DNA of 64,000 nt from Cavia porcellus (GCF_034190915.1 NW_026947502.1:31154785-31218784); one strand, 5' to 3'. Counted from the stretch's first letter, positions 10,867 through 25,300 are shown. Numbers and translations: made by a program. The notes: a model not told the origin generated them from the sequence alone.

Positions 10867-10918
10867 GAACCAAGAAAGCAAGCAATTGCGTTTTTCTTTT
10901 TTCTTTTTCTTTCTTTCT

Positions 10919-11292
10919 TTTTTTTTTTGGCGCTGAGGATTAAACCCAGGGCCTCACAAGTGCTAAGCACATGCTCTACCACTGAGCTACACCACCACTA
11001 TAACAATACATTATTATTATTAGGTCTTTTTGAGACAGGATCTTGCAGCTCAGGCTGGCCTTGGGCTCACTTTGTAGCCCAGACTCATAAACTTGCAGCA
11101 ATCCTCCTGCCTCAGCCCCAAGTGCTGGGATTACAGGAGTGCGCCACCATGCCCAGCTAACAACACATTTTTTATCGGCTCATTGAGATAGGGTTCTGCT
11201 ATGTAGTTCAGATTGGTCTTGAACTCAGTGATCATCCTGTCTCCGTCTCCTGAGTGCTAGGATTTCAGACATGCATCACTATGCTGGGCAAT
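10919..11292 (-). repeat. SINE cluster: one ID-type and two B1-like
   Basis: All are in reverse orientation: ID-like at about 10919-10992 (GCGCTGAGGATTAAACCCAG), B1-like at about 11025-11158 (GTGCTGGGATTACAGGAGTG) and a second B1-like at about 11165-11292. Confidence 0.7.
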
Positions 11293-12214
11293 GGCATATT
11301 TTTTAAAATAGAAACTTGGAGTCAAAATCAAGTAATTTCTGTTGATTTTCCACTCTACCCTTCCAGGATGATGGAAGGTGCAGGCCACATGTAACTGCCT
11401 TTGCAGGGTATCAAGAATACTACCCAGGATTTAGGATTTTCAGTTTTCCATCAAGCAGTTACTGCACAAGGGCAGACCAGGTAAGATCAGGAGAATGTGC
11501 CATGACACGAGCGGGTGACCCATCCGTCATGCATCAGTCAGCCATCTTTACCTCCTAGTATCAGACAAATTGATGCAATTTGCCCTGTTCCTTCCTAATG
11601 TGCTTTCCACAAAATCAGACTCCCTCCCAAACTGACCGATGACATTTCTCAATATACTAACAGTCATTCAATGCATTTAAATAAGATTCTCCCTCTGACC
11701 GTGATTTACTTTATGAATTAGGATTAGGCTGTGAATGAAAAAAAAAATAAAACAATGCACTCCTAGTGGCTGATTTCGCTTCTGTATGGAATGCTGTCTG
11801 CAGCAACAGGCCAGGGAGCCCAGGGACTCTGGAGCCCTGTCCAGGTGCCCAGGTCCCCAGCAGCCACTGCCTGGGGGTGTACATATGAGGGCCAGCGGGC
11901 TAAGCATTCACTGTCTCCAAGCGGCAAGCCCAATCCACTGTTAGGTCTGGAGCCTGGTGAACTACATTTCCTGGCCTCCTTAGCAAGCCACTTCCTCCCG
12001 GGGTCTCCCACTGGGAAGTAGAGATGGGGAGTAGTGGGCAGGGCCTCACTTCTGGATTCCTTGCCCAGTTCATGCCAAGAGTTTGATAAAGAGCTATTGA
12101 TTAGCTTTTAGCCCACATGTGGGATATCAGTATTATTGACACAAATCAGAAAATGACAAATACTGACCATGAGATACTTACAACAAAGCTGCCATTTGGA
12201 AATGTATCTTTTTC

Positions 12215-12352
12215 TTTTTTTCAGAGATTGAACCCAAGGCCTTCACATTGACCTACTTCCCCAAACTCTTTTTGAGACAGTCTTGCTGGTGAGCCCAGGC
12301 TGGAACTTGCGATCCTCCTGCATTTGCCTCTCAGACTGCTGGGGTTAACAGA
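12215..12352 (-). repeat. Diverged dimeric SINE
   Basis: ID-like part (GAGATTGAACCCAAGGCCTT) followed by a B1-like part (TTTTTGAGACAGTC, GACTGCTGGGGTTAAC), both reverse and diverged. Confidence 0.5.
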
Positions 12353-13611
12353 AATACTTGTATCTTAAAGCTAATTCAAATATTATATATGGAAAATGTG
12401 CAGATCTTCAGTACACAGACCAATGAATTTTCACTCATTTCAGGTTCTTAGCAAAATCACAGGTCTTGCTCCACTTTCACCTCACTCTTCTCACTCACTT
12501 GCATTAATTTTTTTCTCTTTAACTACTATTACGGGTTGAATTTAGCCCATGTTCAGTCCTAATCCCTAGTACCTAGACTTGGCTTGGAAATGGGAGCTGT
12601 GCAGACTTAACCAAGTGAAGAAGAGATCACTGGAAAGGGGGAGCCTGACCCAACGTCTAGTAGCTTCAATTTAGACAGGCACTGTAGTGGATTAACAACT
12701 AATGGTAACTAATGTAACGCCCAGCTGAACTATGTCAGTGTGCGCTGGGTGGGTGTGGAAGGCTCACCTGAGGATTGCAGCCAACAGCATACAGGAACTG
12801 GAGAAGATGGCACTGTCCTGCAGAAGCTTGTCACGCTGCTTTTCCTGTATGAACTTAGCTGTTCTCGTCAGAGAGGCTCAGCTCCTTGCTGTCATTGAGA
12901 ATGGCTGTAATTCTCTGTGGGGGGGGAGCTCAGGTCCTTTACCTTGAGCGTTACTTCCTGGCTCCACTGCAGATCCCTCAGCCTGCAGGCACACATCCTT
13001 CATCCTGCTGGCACAGACCTTCTAGCTTCCATCACTGGCCTTTTGGCCTTCTCAGTGCAGATCCTTGGTACAGACTTGCATGAGACATTGTCATGGGCTC
13101 TAAGCCCCCAGTTGGACTCATGGAGGACATTACATGGGCTGCAGGTCTTTAGCTGAACTTGTGCAGGACACTGCCATGGGATCCAGATCCTCAGCTATTC
13201 TTTGGGTCTTTAGTGTATGGACAGATCTCCTGAACTTTTCTGCATTTGACTCTTGGGGTGAATATTAAAATAATCCTATAAATTGTGTCCTATATTAAAT
13301 ATTTGCCCTTATAAACCTTGACCACAACAGGCATGCAGACAGGGAAGATGTGAAGACAGCCATGTAACGATGGAACCAGTGATTACAGTGTGTGTCTACG
13401 AGTCAATGAACTCCAGATTGCCAAGAACTGCCAGAAGCTGGGAAAAGGGAAAAGGTAATGGTGATCCCAGAGAGAGTCAGAGAGGACATGGCCCACCAAT
13501 AATTTGATTTCAGGCTTTCAGTCTTCTTATTGGTAAATTTCTGTTAAGGTCACCAAGTTTACAGTTCTTCTTCCACATTTCTAAGAAACAAACACAAGCA
13601 TTATCCAGCAT

Positions 13612-13740
13612 ATGTATTTTTTGTTTTTGTTTTTTCTTTTTCCTTTTCATCAGTACCGGGGATCGAACTCACAACTGCCTGCTTGCAAGGCAGGTGCTTA
13701 TGCCACTGAACTAAATCCCCAGCTCCTAGTATATATATTT
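13612..13740 (-). mobile_element. ID-type SINE
   Basis: Well-preserved reverse copy: CATCAGTACCGGGGATCGAA, CTGCCTGCTTGCAAGGCAGG, CTAAATCCCCAGC. The T-rich end precedes it. Confidence 0.8.
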
Positions 13741-14464
13741 TATTTATTCCATCTGATTGCACTACTAAACTGTAAGCACTATGGGAGAAAAGATTTTATT
13801 CTTTTTGTTCTGTTTTATCCCCAAACTATAGCCCAAAACTATGTGTGGCAAAGGACAGGCAGGTGAATGACTGTCAGGTGCTGTGCAAGGCAGGCCCAGG
13901 TGTGTCAGCAAAGTCACCACATACACAGCGGTACAGGGATGCGGCTGTTTTTACTTCCAAGTAAGAGCACGTAGGACACAATAATTTGAACAAATAAGGA
14001 TTTATTTTTTTTTCCATGTAAAAACCCAGCAGTTAGCAGTCCAAGCTTTGGGCGGCACCCCAGCCATGCTATCACGGACCCATCACACGCCAGTTCCACG
14101 CACTGCTTCAGCTTCCATGGTCACAGATGGCTTCTGCACCCTCGTGTGTACCCTTCAGTTCCAGGCAGGAAGATGGGTGGGCAAATGGCCACACTAGCTT
14201 CTTTACATTGGAAATAAACCAGTCCAAGACCCTCCCCAGTACACATCCTCTCTAGCTAGAAGGGAGCTGGGGAGGTCACCTGAATACTTAGCCTTCCAGC
14301 CACTAAAAGAGGAGAAGAGCAAGGGGCAGCATTAGCAGTGGTTGCCATGGGGCCTCCGCGGGTGAGGAAGGATGAGCGATGAGACAACAGGGTAAAGACA
14401 GTGAACAATCCCTACCTCACAGCCAATACATACAAAAATAAATTCCAAGTAGATTAAATGCTAA

Positions 14465-14552
14465 TTTTGGTGAAACCCTGTCTCAAAATCTCAAAATACA
14501 AAAGGCCTGGCAATCAATGCAACCCATTGGGAAGGCCCTGGGTTCAATCCCC

Positions 14553-14622
<70 letters not shown>
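14465..14622 (+). repeat. SINE tail and composite (CA)n(CT)n microsatellite
   Basis: An ID-like fragment (14500-14555, GGGTTCAATCCCCATAAC) runs into (CA)n at 14556-14582 and then (CT)n at 14583-14621. The microsatellite probably grew from the SINE tail. Confidence 0.75.
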
Positions 14623-14623
<1 letters not shown>

Positions 14624-15217
14624 GGGAAAACAGTATTTGGGAAAGATCTGTAAGTGACACTTGAAGGTAGACACTACATCAAATGCCATCATTACAAAGT
14701 AGAAAGCCAAGCATATAACCAAAGGATTCTTATATAAGAAAACTGTACACTAGTAATAAAAAGAAAAAGGAGGCTAAAATTAAAGTACCACAGAAGAAAT
14801 TACACAACTGATAACGATCTTCAAACTGACTTGCGAAAAAACAGAAACTAAAACTTTTACACATATCAGATTGTTAAAAGTTGAAAATGGTCATCAAATG
14901 CTTAGTGGGCAGAGGGGAATCTCAGCAGCCATTAACCACAGTGGGAAGAAAAGGACTCGCTCCACTTTGGAGAGCAATGGGGCCCCGTCCAGTAAAACTG
15001 AAAATGTACACAAGGTGCCCAGCAACTTTACATTTGCAAGGATAGACATGTGCAAGAACATCTGAAGCACAAGCAACATTTAAGAGCTAAAACCTGGAAA
15101 CCACCTAAAATGTTCAGGGGTAACGTAACAGAGACACGAGTCAATTCATTCCAACAGCATGACAGTGAGGAAGACACATCCTGAGCTACATTTTGCCCCA
15201 AGCCCACCAGCAATGTT

Positions 15218-15327
15218 GAGTCTTTTTTTTTTTTTCTTTCTCTTTTTTATCGGTACCGGGGATCGAACTCACGACTGCCTGCTTGCAAGGCAGGCGCTTA
15301 TGCCGCTGAGCTAAACCCCCAGCCCCG
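15218..15327 (-). mobile_element. ID-type SINE, near-consensus copy
   Basis: Reverse copy with intact tRNA-like parts: ATCGGTACCGGGGATCGAAC, GCCTGCTTGCAAGGCAGGCG, CTAAACCCCCAGCCCC. It is among the least diverged copies in the window and lies about 320 bp beyond the LMAN2 3' end. Confidence 0.85.
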
Positions 15328-15649
15328 CTTCTTGAATTTCTTGTCACTGCACTCCTCTGCATCCTGCTCTCCTCTATCCTTGAAGCCAGGTTGAAGTCAC
15401 ACCCTCTGCAGCCCCCTTGCCCTCCCCATGCTGTCCTTTTACTGAGAGGCCCGGAGCACGAGACTGCACAGTCTCTAACACACCACTTGCTGGGTGATGA
15501 CGACGGGCACATTTTGCTTCACTGTACTGTTTCTCCACCTGGGAAATGGGGCAACCACATCCCTCCCAGCTGGTGCTCTGCTGAGGGCCAGAGGCTGGCT
15601 AGAAGTTATCAAAGGAAAAAGCAAAGCTCCCGAGGACAGTTGCAAGGCT

Positions 15650-16168
15650 AAGGTTGGCTACTTCACTTTATTTAGTAAACAGTCACACTCTGAGCCCCAC
15701 CAAACAGCTCCTCCACCCTCATCTGAGGTCGGCCCTGGCACAAGCTCAGAGGGGGACAGGAAGGCCCAGGTTCCCCAAAGTGAGCTTTGTCTGTCATCAT
15801 ACACATCACACGCCTCAGAACAAAACCACTGCCCTGGGTCCTTGGAGCCACCCCAATGTGGTTTGGGGGGCCCTCCAGTGTTCAACAGCCATGTCCAGGG
15901 CCACAGCCCCGGGTACAGAGCCTCTGTTCCTCACATGCCACCAGAGCAGTACTGAGAGCCTCATCCCCAGCTGTGGGGATGCAGACACCAGCTCTGCCAT
16001 CTGTCCATGCTGGGCAAGAAGCAAAATGTACGAAAATACTTTAATCATTTCTTTGAAACGGTTAAGAAATAAGATCGTGTTTTTCTTTTACGATCCCAGT
16101 TTAAAAAAAAAAAAAAGTTCACATTAGAGCCTCGGCTGGAAGTCAGGCTCTTTCCACGGGGCGGCAGC
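15650..16168 (-). other. LMAN2: LMAN2 3' UTR
   Basis: About 520 nt between the stop codon and the AATAAA signal at 15667-15672. It contains an A-run near 16099-16114 on the plus strand (T-run in the mRNA). Ends inferred. Confidence 0.6.
15667..15672 (-). terminator. LMAN2: LMAN2 poly(A) signal
   Basis: TTTATT on the plus strand is AATAAA for LMAN2. It lies about 500 nt past the stop codon, so cleavage is expected at about 15640-15655. Cleavage position is inferred. Confidence 0.7.
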
Positions 16169-16329
16169 TTAGTAGAAACGCTTGTTCCGTTCCTGGCGCT
16201 TCTGAAACACCACAGCGCCCACCACAGCACACACAATGATACCCAGGAGCGCGCACAGCAGCAGCAGGAATACCCTCCAACCCGTCAGGGGGCCGCTGCG
16301 GAAGTTCCCTGTGGGGTCGTCCACGTTGT
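16169..16329 (-). CDS. LMAN2: LMAN2 coding exon 8 (residues 304-356, stop)
   Basis: Acceptor CTCCCCAG precedes it on the minus strand. It encodes the luminal stalk DNVDDPTGNFRSG, the transmembrane segment and the cytosolic tail ending KRFY, stop TAA at 16169-16171. The 3' UTR continues to about 15650. Confidence 0.95.
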
Positions 16330-19300
16330 CTGGGGAGGAGAAACAGGGTGGTGAATGGGCAAAGGAGGAGGGGCTGGGCACAGCTGGCCTCTAGGAATGC
16401 AGCTAACAGGATCATGGCCCAGGACCAGGTCTACCATCTCAGGGGGCCACGACATACAGCCTACATGTGGGACAGTGCTGGTTGCAGGGCAATGTCTGGT
16501 GGCCACAGCTAAGCTCTTAGGTCCATAATTGGCAGGACAGGAGTAGAAAGAGGGTCAATCCCACAGGGACCAAGGTCCCAGGACCTGAGGCCTGCGGTGC
16601 ATTCTGCTGCAAGGCATTGGTTAAAACCAGAGATCCCTAGGCTCCCTCCAAGAGCCTGATTCTGTCCAGGATAAGCCCAAGGATCAGATCTGTGGGCAAA
16701 GCCCTCCCAGGAAGCACAGCCCTCCCCAAAGGGTGATCTCACAGCTGAAGGGCCCTGGCAGCCCCTCCCCCTGCTGGGTGCCGGGCCTTGATGTATGTGG
16801 GATCTCAGGGATCCTCAACACTCTGGGATATAGTGCCCTCGTGAATTCCCTTTCCCAGGACGAGAGAAGGAAATACCCAGTCATAGATGGAGGAGGTGAG
16901 GTCTGGGCTGAGCCTTGCTGCAGTTACTCAGCCTCCTCCTAGATGCAGGCCTCACTCTCCAGGGCAGGTCTGCACGGGCCTCTCAACCCAGCCTCGGGTG
17001 CTAGTCTTGACCCTCAGTTGCATCCACACTGCCCACTTGATAGAACACTGACTCCAAGCCAACCTACAGCCACCCCTCCTGCAAAGCCTGCCCCAGGCAG
17101 GCCCCTGCACAATGACAGCAATGGCTACTGGCTGAACCAGGAGAGCTTCAGGGCTCCCACAAATAATCCCTTTTCTGCCTCATTTGCTAGACTGAGCCCT
17201 AGGACAGGCCCTGCCTCTCCTCAGGTTTCCAGTGCTAGCCCATGGCTAGTTGTAAAGTTCTGGAAACATCTGCTGAAGGAACAAGTAGATCACCAAGTCT
17301 GAAAATCAGTTAATCTCTGCCTCGCCAGCCACAAAGTGGGTACGCAGAGTAGACGGCATCCTTGAAAGCACTCAGCAGCCACCAGTCTGACCAATGGTGA
17401 CAGGATTTGTCTGGCACCTAAAATATTTAAAAGCCATTCCAATCTTTGAAAAAGTGAAATATCACATAGAAGGCTAGATTCTGACTTCTCTTAAAAACCC
17501 GGAAAAACACTGGGAATGGAACCTAGGACTGGGCTAAGCCCTTCACATCTCAGCCTGGTAAAGCTCACTCAGGCCTGTTCCATGCATGTTATTTTCTTTT
17601 TGTTTTCTTTTTTTATACAGGGTCTCACTGCATAGTTCAGGCTGGCCTCAAACTTGCAATTCTCCTGCCTCAGCCAAGTGCTGGGATTTTGGCCTGTACT
17701 ACTGTGTCCAGCATTTTTTTTTGATACCTGGAACTGAACTCAGGACCTCGTGCTTGCCAGGCAGGCACTGCACCACTGAGCTGTATCCCCGGCCCCGTCC
17801 ATGCACTTATGTCACCACTGGCTCCACAGTTCTTGGGGTAGGAGGAAGTGGAAATGCCTCATTCCTCCAGCCGGAACATTCACTCCACGGGACAGAGAGA
17901 CAATTAGTGGATGAAATCAGGCTTTATGGTTTTGCTGAAACCCACGTTCAAATATGGCCTCTCTACCTTAGGAAATGCAAGGAGGACGGTCTCTAAGTAA
18001 CTTCTGCCTCACCCATTTACTTGAAAACTCCTCAGAGGTGACCCAACCCAAACTCCTGACCTCTAGGAGCTTGGGCAAGGTCAGTCAATACCATTTCCCC
18101 AAGGCAAGGCTGAGCTCAGACCACAGCCATTACTGGATTGGGAAGGGCAGAAGGACCACAGTGCTCACCTGAGGCTCAGGTAGGGAGGGAACCATGTTCA
18201 CACATACCTTTGGGAGACTTGAAGAAGCTGACACCAGGCTCAATCTTGGTCCAATCAATGTTTTCTTCATCCGGAGTGTGTTCTACCATGAGCTGGAACA
18301 GCTTGATGGAGATGATGTCATGATTGTCTATGGGATGAAGAATATACCTCATATTATCTGGACCCAGCCTCAGGTGCATGGTCCGAGTCCCTCTCCAAAG
18401 ACAAAGAACTGGCCTGGGCTTGAGAGTACTGCTCCTGCCCATGGCTGGCCTCTTTTCTTCCCTGCTACCTCCAGCCCCAGGAAGACAGTATTCTAGGAAA
18501 TCTGCGAGGGATGGAGGGTGCAGCTCAGTGATAGATGGTGTGGTTAGCAACGCACACACACACAGAAAATAAAAGAGAAGTTGTGCATGGTGACATGTGC
18601 CTGTAATTCTAGCATTCAGGAAGCTGAGGCAGGAAGATCATCAAGAGTCCTAGGCCAGCTGAGGCGACAGTGAGACCTTGTCTCAAAAAAAAAAAAAGAA
18701 AAAAGAAGAAGAAAAAAAAAAAAGAAACCTAGGAGGAAGAGACTAGGTGGCAAAAAGAGAGCATGAGCTTTATGTTCAAAATCATTTGAGTATAAATCCC
18801 ATGTCTGCTCCCCGCTTTGAGGTTCAATTTCCTCATCTGTAAAATGGGATTGGTATGATAACCCTCCTCTAGGCTGTCTAGGCACTATGGCAAGCTAATG
18901 AACATACACAGAACATGAAATACACACTGCTGCCAGAGGGTAAGTACTTAAAACAGAGACCAGGTAAGGGCTGACTGAGAAGCCTGATCTTCCCAAGGGC
19001 AGGCAGCTTCCAGGTACTCCTGTCAGAGACCCAAGTGTACATTACAGATAGACAACTGAGCGTCCAGCTAAGGACCAGACCCCAAAACAAGTGTCAGTTA
19101 TTGTACCTGAGGAAACTTAGAAAAGGGATAGTCCAAAGAGCCCAGGCAGGAAAGAGCCTCTGCTTGACACTAACAGATCATCCCGTTAAGAGAGAAGGAG
19201 CTCTCCTTGCCAGCTGGATTCTCTAGCCAAAAACTTGATGAACCAACTGGAATCTGGGAAAGGTCTTGTTTAAAATGGAAAATCTCCTAGAACCATAGTG

Positions 19301-22300
19301 GAAGGAACTGGTGGCCGGATCAGGAAGCTCCAGATGAACAGCAGGAGGGCACAGCCCCTCAAGGTGGTGAGTGGCCTGGAGATACAAGGACTAGCTATGG
19401 TGTCAGATTCTAGCTCCCATTTGGGCTCTGCCACTTCCTGCTTGTCGTGTTGGGGAAATCCTCCAATTTTCAAATTCCCTATGGTCTCAGTTACATAAAA
19501 ATAGGAACTGCTACCTACCTAAGAATATATCCCATGACTACCTATAGGATGCCTGGCATCGACAACCCCCCAACTAATGGCTAGGCACTAACTCTTGCGG
19601 CGGTCTCTACCATGCTTCACTGGACATCTCAAAATCACCTTGGAGAGCACCTATCAGCCACAGATCTGCTCCTCCCATGAAGAGATACTGTAATACAAAA
19701 CTCTTGGTAAAAGTGGAGGGAAGGGAAGTGTGTTATGGTGGATCCTTAATGAAACAAGACGGATCATGTGCTGGTAGTTATAGATGCTGTGGGACCAGAA
19801 CAGGAGCCTTTAGGCCATTCGTTTGTGCTTAGAGTACACAACTGGAAGTTCTCTATTAAGCTTTGCATGGTGGTGCATGCCTGTAATCCCAGCACTCTAT
19901 GAGGCTGAGGCAAGAGGACTGAAAGTTCAACCCCAGTTGGACAACTAAGCAACACTCTGTTTCAAAAAGAAAGGCAAGGGATGTAGCTCAGTCTGAAGGC
20001 CCTGGTCCAATCCTCAGTGCTGGCCCTCTACCAGAGTTCTCTATTAAAACTATAAAATCCTAAAACAATGGACATTTTGGGATTCCTGAGATTACACGGA
20101 CCTATGTATTGCCCTGGAGGGGGAGGGGCACTGGCTATAAGCAACATTCTGAGGATAAATAAGTCTAACACATCCCCTCCCGGTTGTGCTCATTAGGAGC
20201 TGGCTTGGGCCTGGTGCCTTCCAGGTGCCCTTGGTAGAAGACTGCAGATCACAGACAAGGGCCACCAAGTATCTCCTATGCCAACTGACATAGCATGGCC
20301 TGTACAGGCATGCTGACATTTCCTGAGTATCTACTGTGAGACAAATGAAGCATATCATGCAGGTTACAATTTAGATGGTGGGTAGGGGGAAAAAAGTAGA
20401 AAATAAAATAAATTTTACAGCTGACTGAAAAAAACAGATGCTAGCCCAGGAAAATGAAGAAGGGAAAGGTAATGGAGAGTATGTTGGGGACTGGAGACAG
20501 CAGTTTTAAATAAGAGAATGGGGAAGCTCCACTGTGGAAGTTTCACTTGAGCAAGAGCCAGCTTGGCGGCTGCCATGAGCAGGGAAGTGGGCCCTGAATC
20601 AGACGTGATGCAGAGTGTCGAGGGGGCTGGCGTGGCCCTGACTCTGAGTGAGATGGCAGCCACTGCAGCACTGAGCAGGGGCAACCCCTTGGAGGTGCAC
20701 TGTGATTGTTCTGGCTGCTGCACAGAGACTGAGAGGGGCTAGTGTAGAAGGGTGATTGCTTGGGAGGCTCCAGAGAGGTGATGGGGATTGAACCCTCTAG
20801 CTAGTAAGAGAACAGGGATGCTGAGCCAGCCACTACTTACACAGGTCTGGAGACAGAATCTATAGAATCTACATTCAGCCTCTAATTTCATAAAGATAAA
20901 GAACGATCACTAATGAATTGTTTTATGAATTGTTTGGGCCTACCTACAGTTATAGGAAATGGAGAGAGAAGAAAGATAGTGAGTATGGAAACCAAAGGAA
21001 CAAAGGTTACTAACTGTGTGAAAGCTTCTAAGAGACCACGGAGGACCTGGGCTTGGAAGGAATTCCCCATTCAGCTCATTCACTCACCAGACAGGTCACC
21101 AGTGCCAGCCGAGGCTCCAAAGTAGTAGCCGGTGGGCAGGCGCACTCCTATGATGTCAATGCAGTTCTTCCACTCATTCTTGTCTTCCAAGTCAGTCATC
21201 ACCTGCAGCCAGCCAGCCAGTCAGGCACACCTGCAGGCCTGAGCCTGACACCTCCCCAAGCCTCTGCAGAACCAGCAGGGGCTCAGCTTTGGGCTTAAGG
21301 GGCTCCTCCCTCACACTGTCAGGCAGCTTACCGTCAGGCGGTTGCGGGAGTAGCGCACTGCCAGGAAGGTATCATGGTCCCGGTTGCGGAAATCAGCCAC
21401 GCAACCCGCCAGCTCAGTCCAGCGCCCATCCTTGCTGTGGTCGTAGGACAAGGAGCCATTGTTCACCATCACCGAGATGTACGGGAACACACGCTGGGAC
21501 CAAGACACTAGTTATTCCACGGTTTGCCCAGACTGTGGGAGGAAGATGGGTGCCCTCCACCCCAACCCCTGGTGGCTCCTTTTGTGCCTGGACCAGGAAG
21601 AAGACCCAGTCCCCAACTTCTAGCCAACTGCCCAGTCCTTGCCTTCCTGCTCCACAGGAGAGAACAGGGCCCTACCTCAGTGGTCTCGTCATTGGGATAT
21701 GTGTCCAAGAAGATGGCTAAGCCATGGAAGTTGTCTTTGCTTCCAAACACAGGCCCTGGAATTAGAAGGAGATACTCACAAAGGGAAAAACTAGAAATGT
21801 CTTCTGGGTAGCTCAAAAGCAGTGTAGGTAGGGGCTAGAGATCATTCACCCAGGAGAGAAGAGAAACTCTGAAGGAAAAAGATGAAGTGGGTCAGGAAGG
21901 CTGTTGGGGTGCAGCAAATCTGACCTAAGTAGCCAGCCACATTGCTGGGCCAGTTTCAAGCCAGCAGGCTTCCTAGTCCATAGGAATAGCCCTTAGGCCG
22001 AGGGCAGTGAACTTTCTGTAAAGGGCCACAGAGGGTACATTTTTAACTTTGCAGGCTATGGACAGTGTCTAATAGTCTTCATGTTTTACCCTCTAAAAAA
22101 ATAAATAAATAACTCTACTAGGGTCTGGTGGTGTACACCCATAATCCCAGGAGGAAGGAGGATTGCAAGTTCAGCCTAACCAGGCAACTTAGGAAGACCC
22201 TATCTCAAAATAAAAACTAAGTCAACAGCTAGGGAGTAGCTTAGTGCAATGGCCCTGACTCAGTCTCCAGTACTGAAATAACAGACCCCTCAAATTACAG

Positions 22301-25300
22301 AATGGCCAAAATCAGGTCACAAGGGAGAATGGTGTGGAGCAGGGAGGTCTAGCTGCTCTCCTCTCCTAAGAAGCCCTCCTGCCACAGCCAAACTCCTTTC
22401 CAAAGTGCAGTTTCATCTGAGGACAGCAGCAGTATCTTCTCGCATGATGGTGCAGAGCAGAAAATCTTTGACCACAGAAGCAGAGGAAAACCCCCTTGTC
22501 TCACCTGCCTCTACCTCCCTGGTGGCTCGAAGCCAGCCTCACGGCTGCCCCACTTTCTGGGACTCAGTAGCATCCCTGAGCTAGCCCTGCCCTACCTGGC
22601 ACGAGGCGGTCCCGGGTATACCACAAGGCAATGCCATCTCCATGAAGATTCTTCTTTCCTGTGCCATGGACTTTGAAGTGGACATGCATCTCCCAGTCCT
22701 TGAGGAAGCAGGGCTGAAGTGGGAGCAGAGAGGGCTGCTCAGAACTCCCCAGCCTTTAAAAAAGCTGAGGAGGATCTTGGCCCAGAACCTGTGTAACATT
22801 TCTCTTTTCCCAACCCCATGAAGACCATGTACCCAGTCCTTATCCCAGGGTCAGGTAGCAAAGTCATAAGTGCCGCCAACCTCAGATCCTCAAGCAAGAA
22901 GGGAAAACCACAGTGGTTCAAGGTTGCTTGAGGCCTGGCCTCTGCTTCCCTGGGCCTGCTTTTATACTGTTAGTACCAACCAAATCCTTTAGCCTGTTTC
23001 ATCTCCAACCCCTACTGCTCCTACTCTGAGGTCCTGCAGGTAGATAACTACCCCTATTTGAGCCGGTATTTTCAATAACAGAAATGCTGAAGCAGTTGTA
23101 CATGGCAGGTTACAGTATGGTCTTGATTCTTACCCAGGTCTGTCTGAAAATTTGAGTTCCATCTTCTAGGCCAGTGACAGCAAACCTTTTAGAACTCCCA
23201 ATGATACAAACAGCCAGCTATGGCATGCGTGCCATAGGTTTGGCACTGTCCTAGGCTTCCCAAGACCTTCAGGCCTTTAAATATAAATTGTACCAAATCC
23301 TTTCTACCCATGCCACCCATCTTCTCTTATATCCAACCTTCCAAAGTGGGGAAAAGCAGGCTGAGGAAATTCTGAGATTCAAACTTGGTCTGGCTGACTG
23401 CAAAGCCCAACTCTTGGCCCAAAACACCTCCGAGAAACCCAGCTCAACCCAGGGATGGGGGCTGTTCAGGGAGGTGGCTCTGGGCCACCATGTGAGAGAA
23501 ACAGATCCTCCCCATGGCCACACGAACCAGATGCTCACAGCAAAGGTAAACACCCTCCCCTTCCCTACCAGGAAACTGCTCAAGAAAACTTAAAGTAAAC
23601 ATACTTCGACAAGAGTCCATTTAGAGAAGTCAACAGATGGCCATGTGATGAAGGGCAAACTAAAACGAGGTAGTATTGATCTGTCATTGTGGGAGCTACT
23701 AAAAAGATCGTTAGTATTGAATACAGCCGGCACAAAGAAATAGCACTTTCAGATAACTGGTAAGACTGTAAATGGTTCTGTTTTCTTGGGGGAAATTTGA
23801 TTGCAGCTTTTTAACAATACGGCAGATCCCAGAAACACTTACATCTATAGGTATCAAAGACACTAAAAGAAAAAGTAAGTTGTAAGTAGTATCAGCTATA
23901 GTCTCATGGGGGAGGTAATTAAGAAAAAAAACAAAACAAGAACTCATATTAATTTTAGGTCATTATGAGAGAATTGTGAGAATGTTTACTTTCTTTCTTT
24001 TTGTGGTACTGGGGATCAAATTCATGACCTCGTGCTTGCCCGTTAGGTGCTTATGCCACTGAGCTAAATCCCCAGCCCAAGAATGTTTACTTTCTATGTT
24101 TGGAGAGTGTATAATGAATATATTACTTCTATTACCAGGAAAAACTCAAATCAAAAATAGAAAAGGTTATGTACCAATGTTGGCAAATCAGCTTATGCGC
24201 TCATAGATCCACCAGATTCACTGTTCATCTCTGGGTCCTGGAAACCCAGATGATGAGACCCAGTCTGGCCCCTGAGATCATGGAGATCGGAAGCAACTGC
24301 AAAACAGCTTGCAAACAGTGTAAAACTTCAAAGTCTCCTCAATTCTGGAAGGTTCGCCAGTCTGGTGAGGGCATCTAAGGTGACGAGAACTAGCTCTCAA
24401 GGACACAAGGAATTTGAGTGCGAAGTCTACTGAGGATTATAGAGGCCTTGCTTTGAGTTAGATTTGCACAAAGATTGTAACCCAAAAGCAAGCGCGCACT
24501 AGGAAAGGCCCTCCCAGGGACTCAAGTCACCTTTGAGTCCTTCTTCTGCCCCAAATCAGACTAAGGTAACTTATCCAGGCCTTAAGCTTTCCTACAAACA
24601 ACTGCATAAATGCAGTGTCCCACACACAGTCATAAATAACCAGGCAGACAAAGAGAAACAGTATGAATAAAATGAAGAGAAAAAGGAAGGTCAGGAGGAA
24701 TTACAGGTACCAGACTTTCAAATATGTTCAAGGAAACAAAAGACAAGATTTAGAAATCAGGAAGGTAACTGAAATTTTAAAAATTCACATTAAAAGTACA
24801 CCAGAACTAAATACAGTAACAGACAAATATAGTAACCATTAAAAACAGTAGAAGCCAGGCGTGGTGGCACATGCCTGTAGTCCCAGCTCCTGAATCCATG
24901 TGTCCTTTCCTGAAACTGCAGGACCTGATCAAATCCAGGGCTTTTACACAAGTGCTCCACTGCTGGCCACACTGCTACACCTCCACTCCTTTTGCAAATT
25001 TTTGTTCATTTATCTTTGAGACAGGGTTTCACTATGTAGCTCAGGCTGGCCTCAAACTCCTAGCAATCCTCCTGCCATGGCCTCCCAAATGCTGGGATTT
25101 TACGCATACACCATGATGCCTGGCTGTTTTCATTTGATTTATTTTTGTCTTTTTTTGGGACTGAGTTTCACCATGGAGTTCAGGCTGGCCTTGCACTCAC
25201 TTTGTAGCCCACGTGGGCCTCAAACTCACAGCAACTGTCCTGCCTCAGCCTCCAGAGTGCTGGCATTACATATATGCACCACCATATTTGGCTGTTTTTA

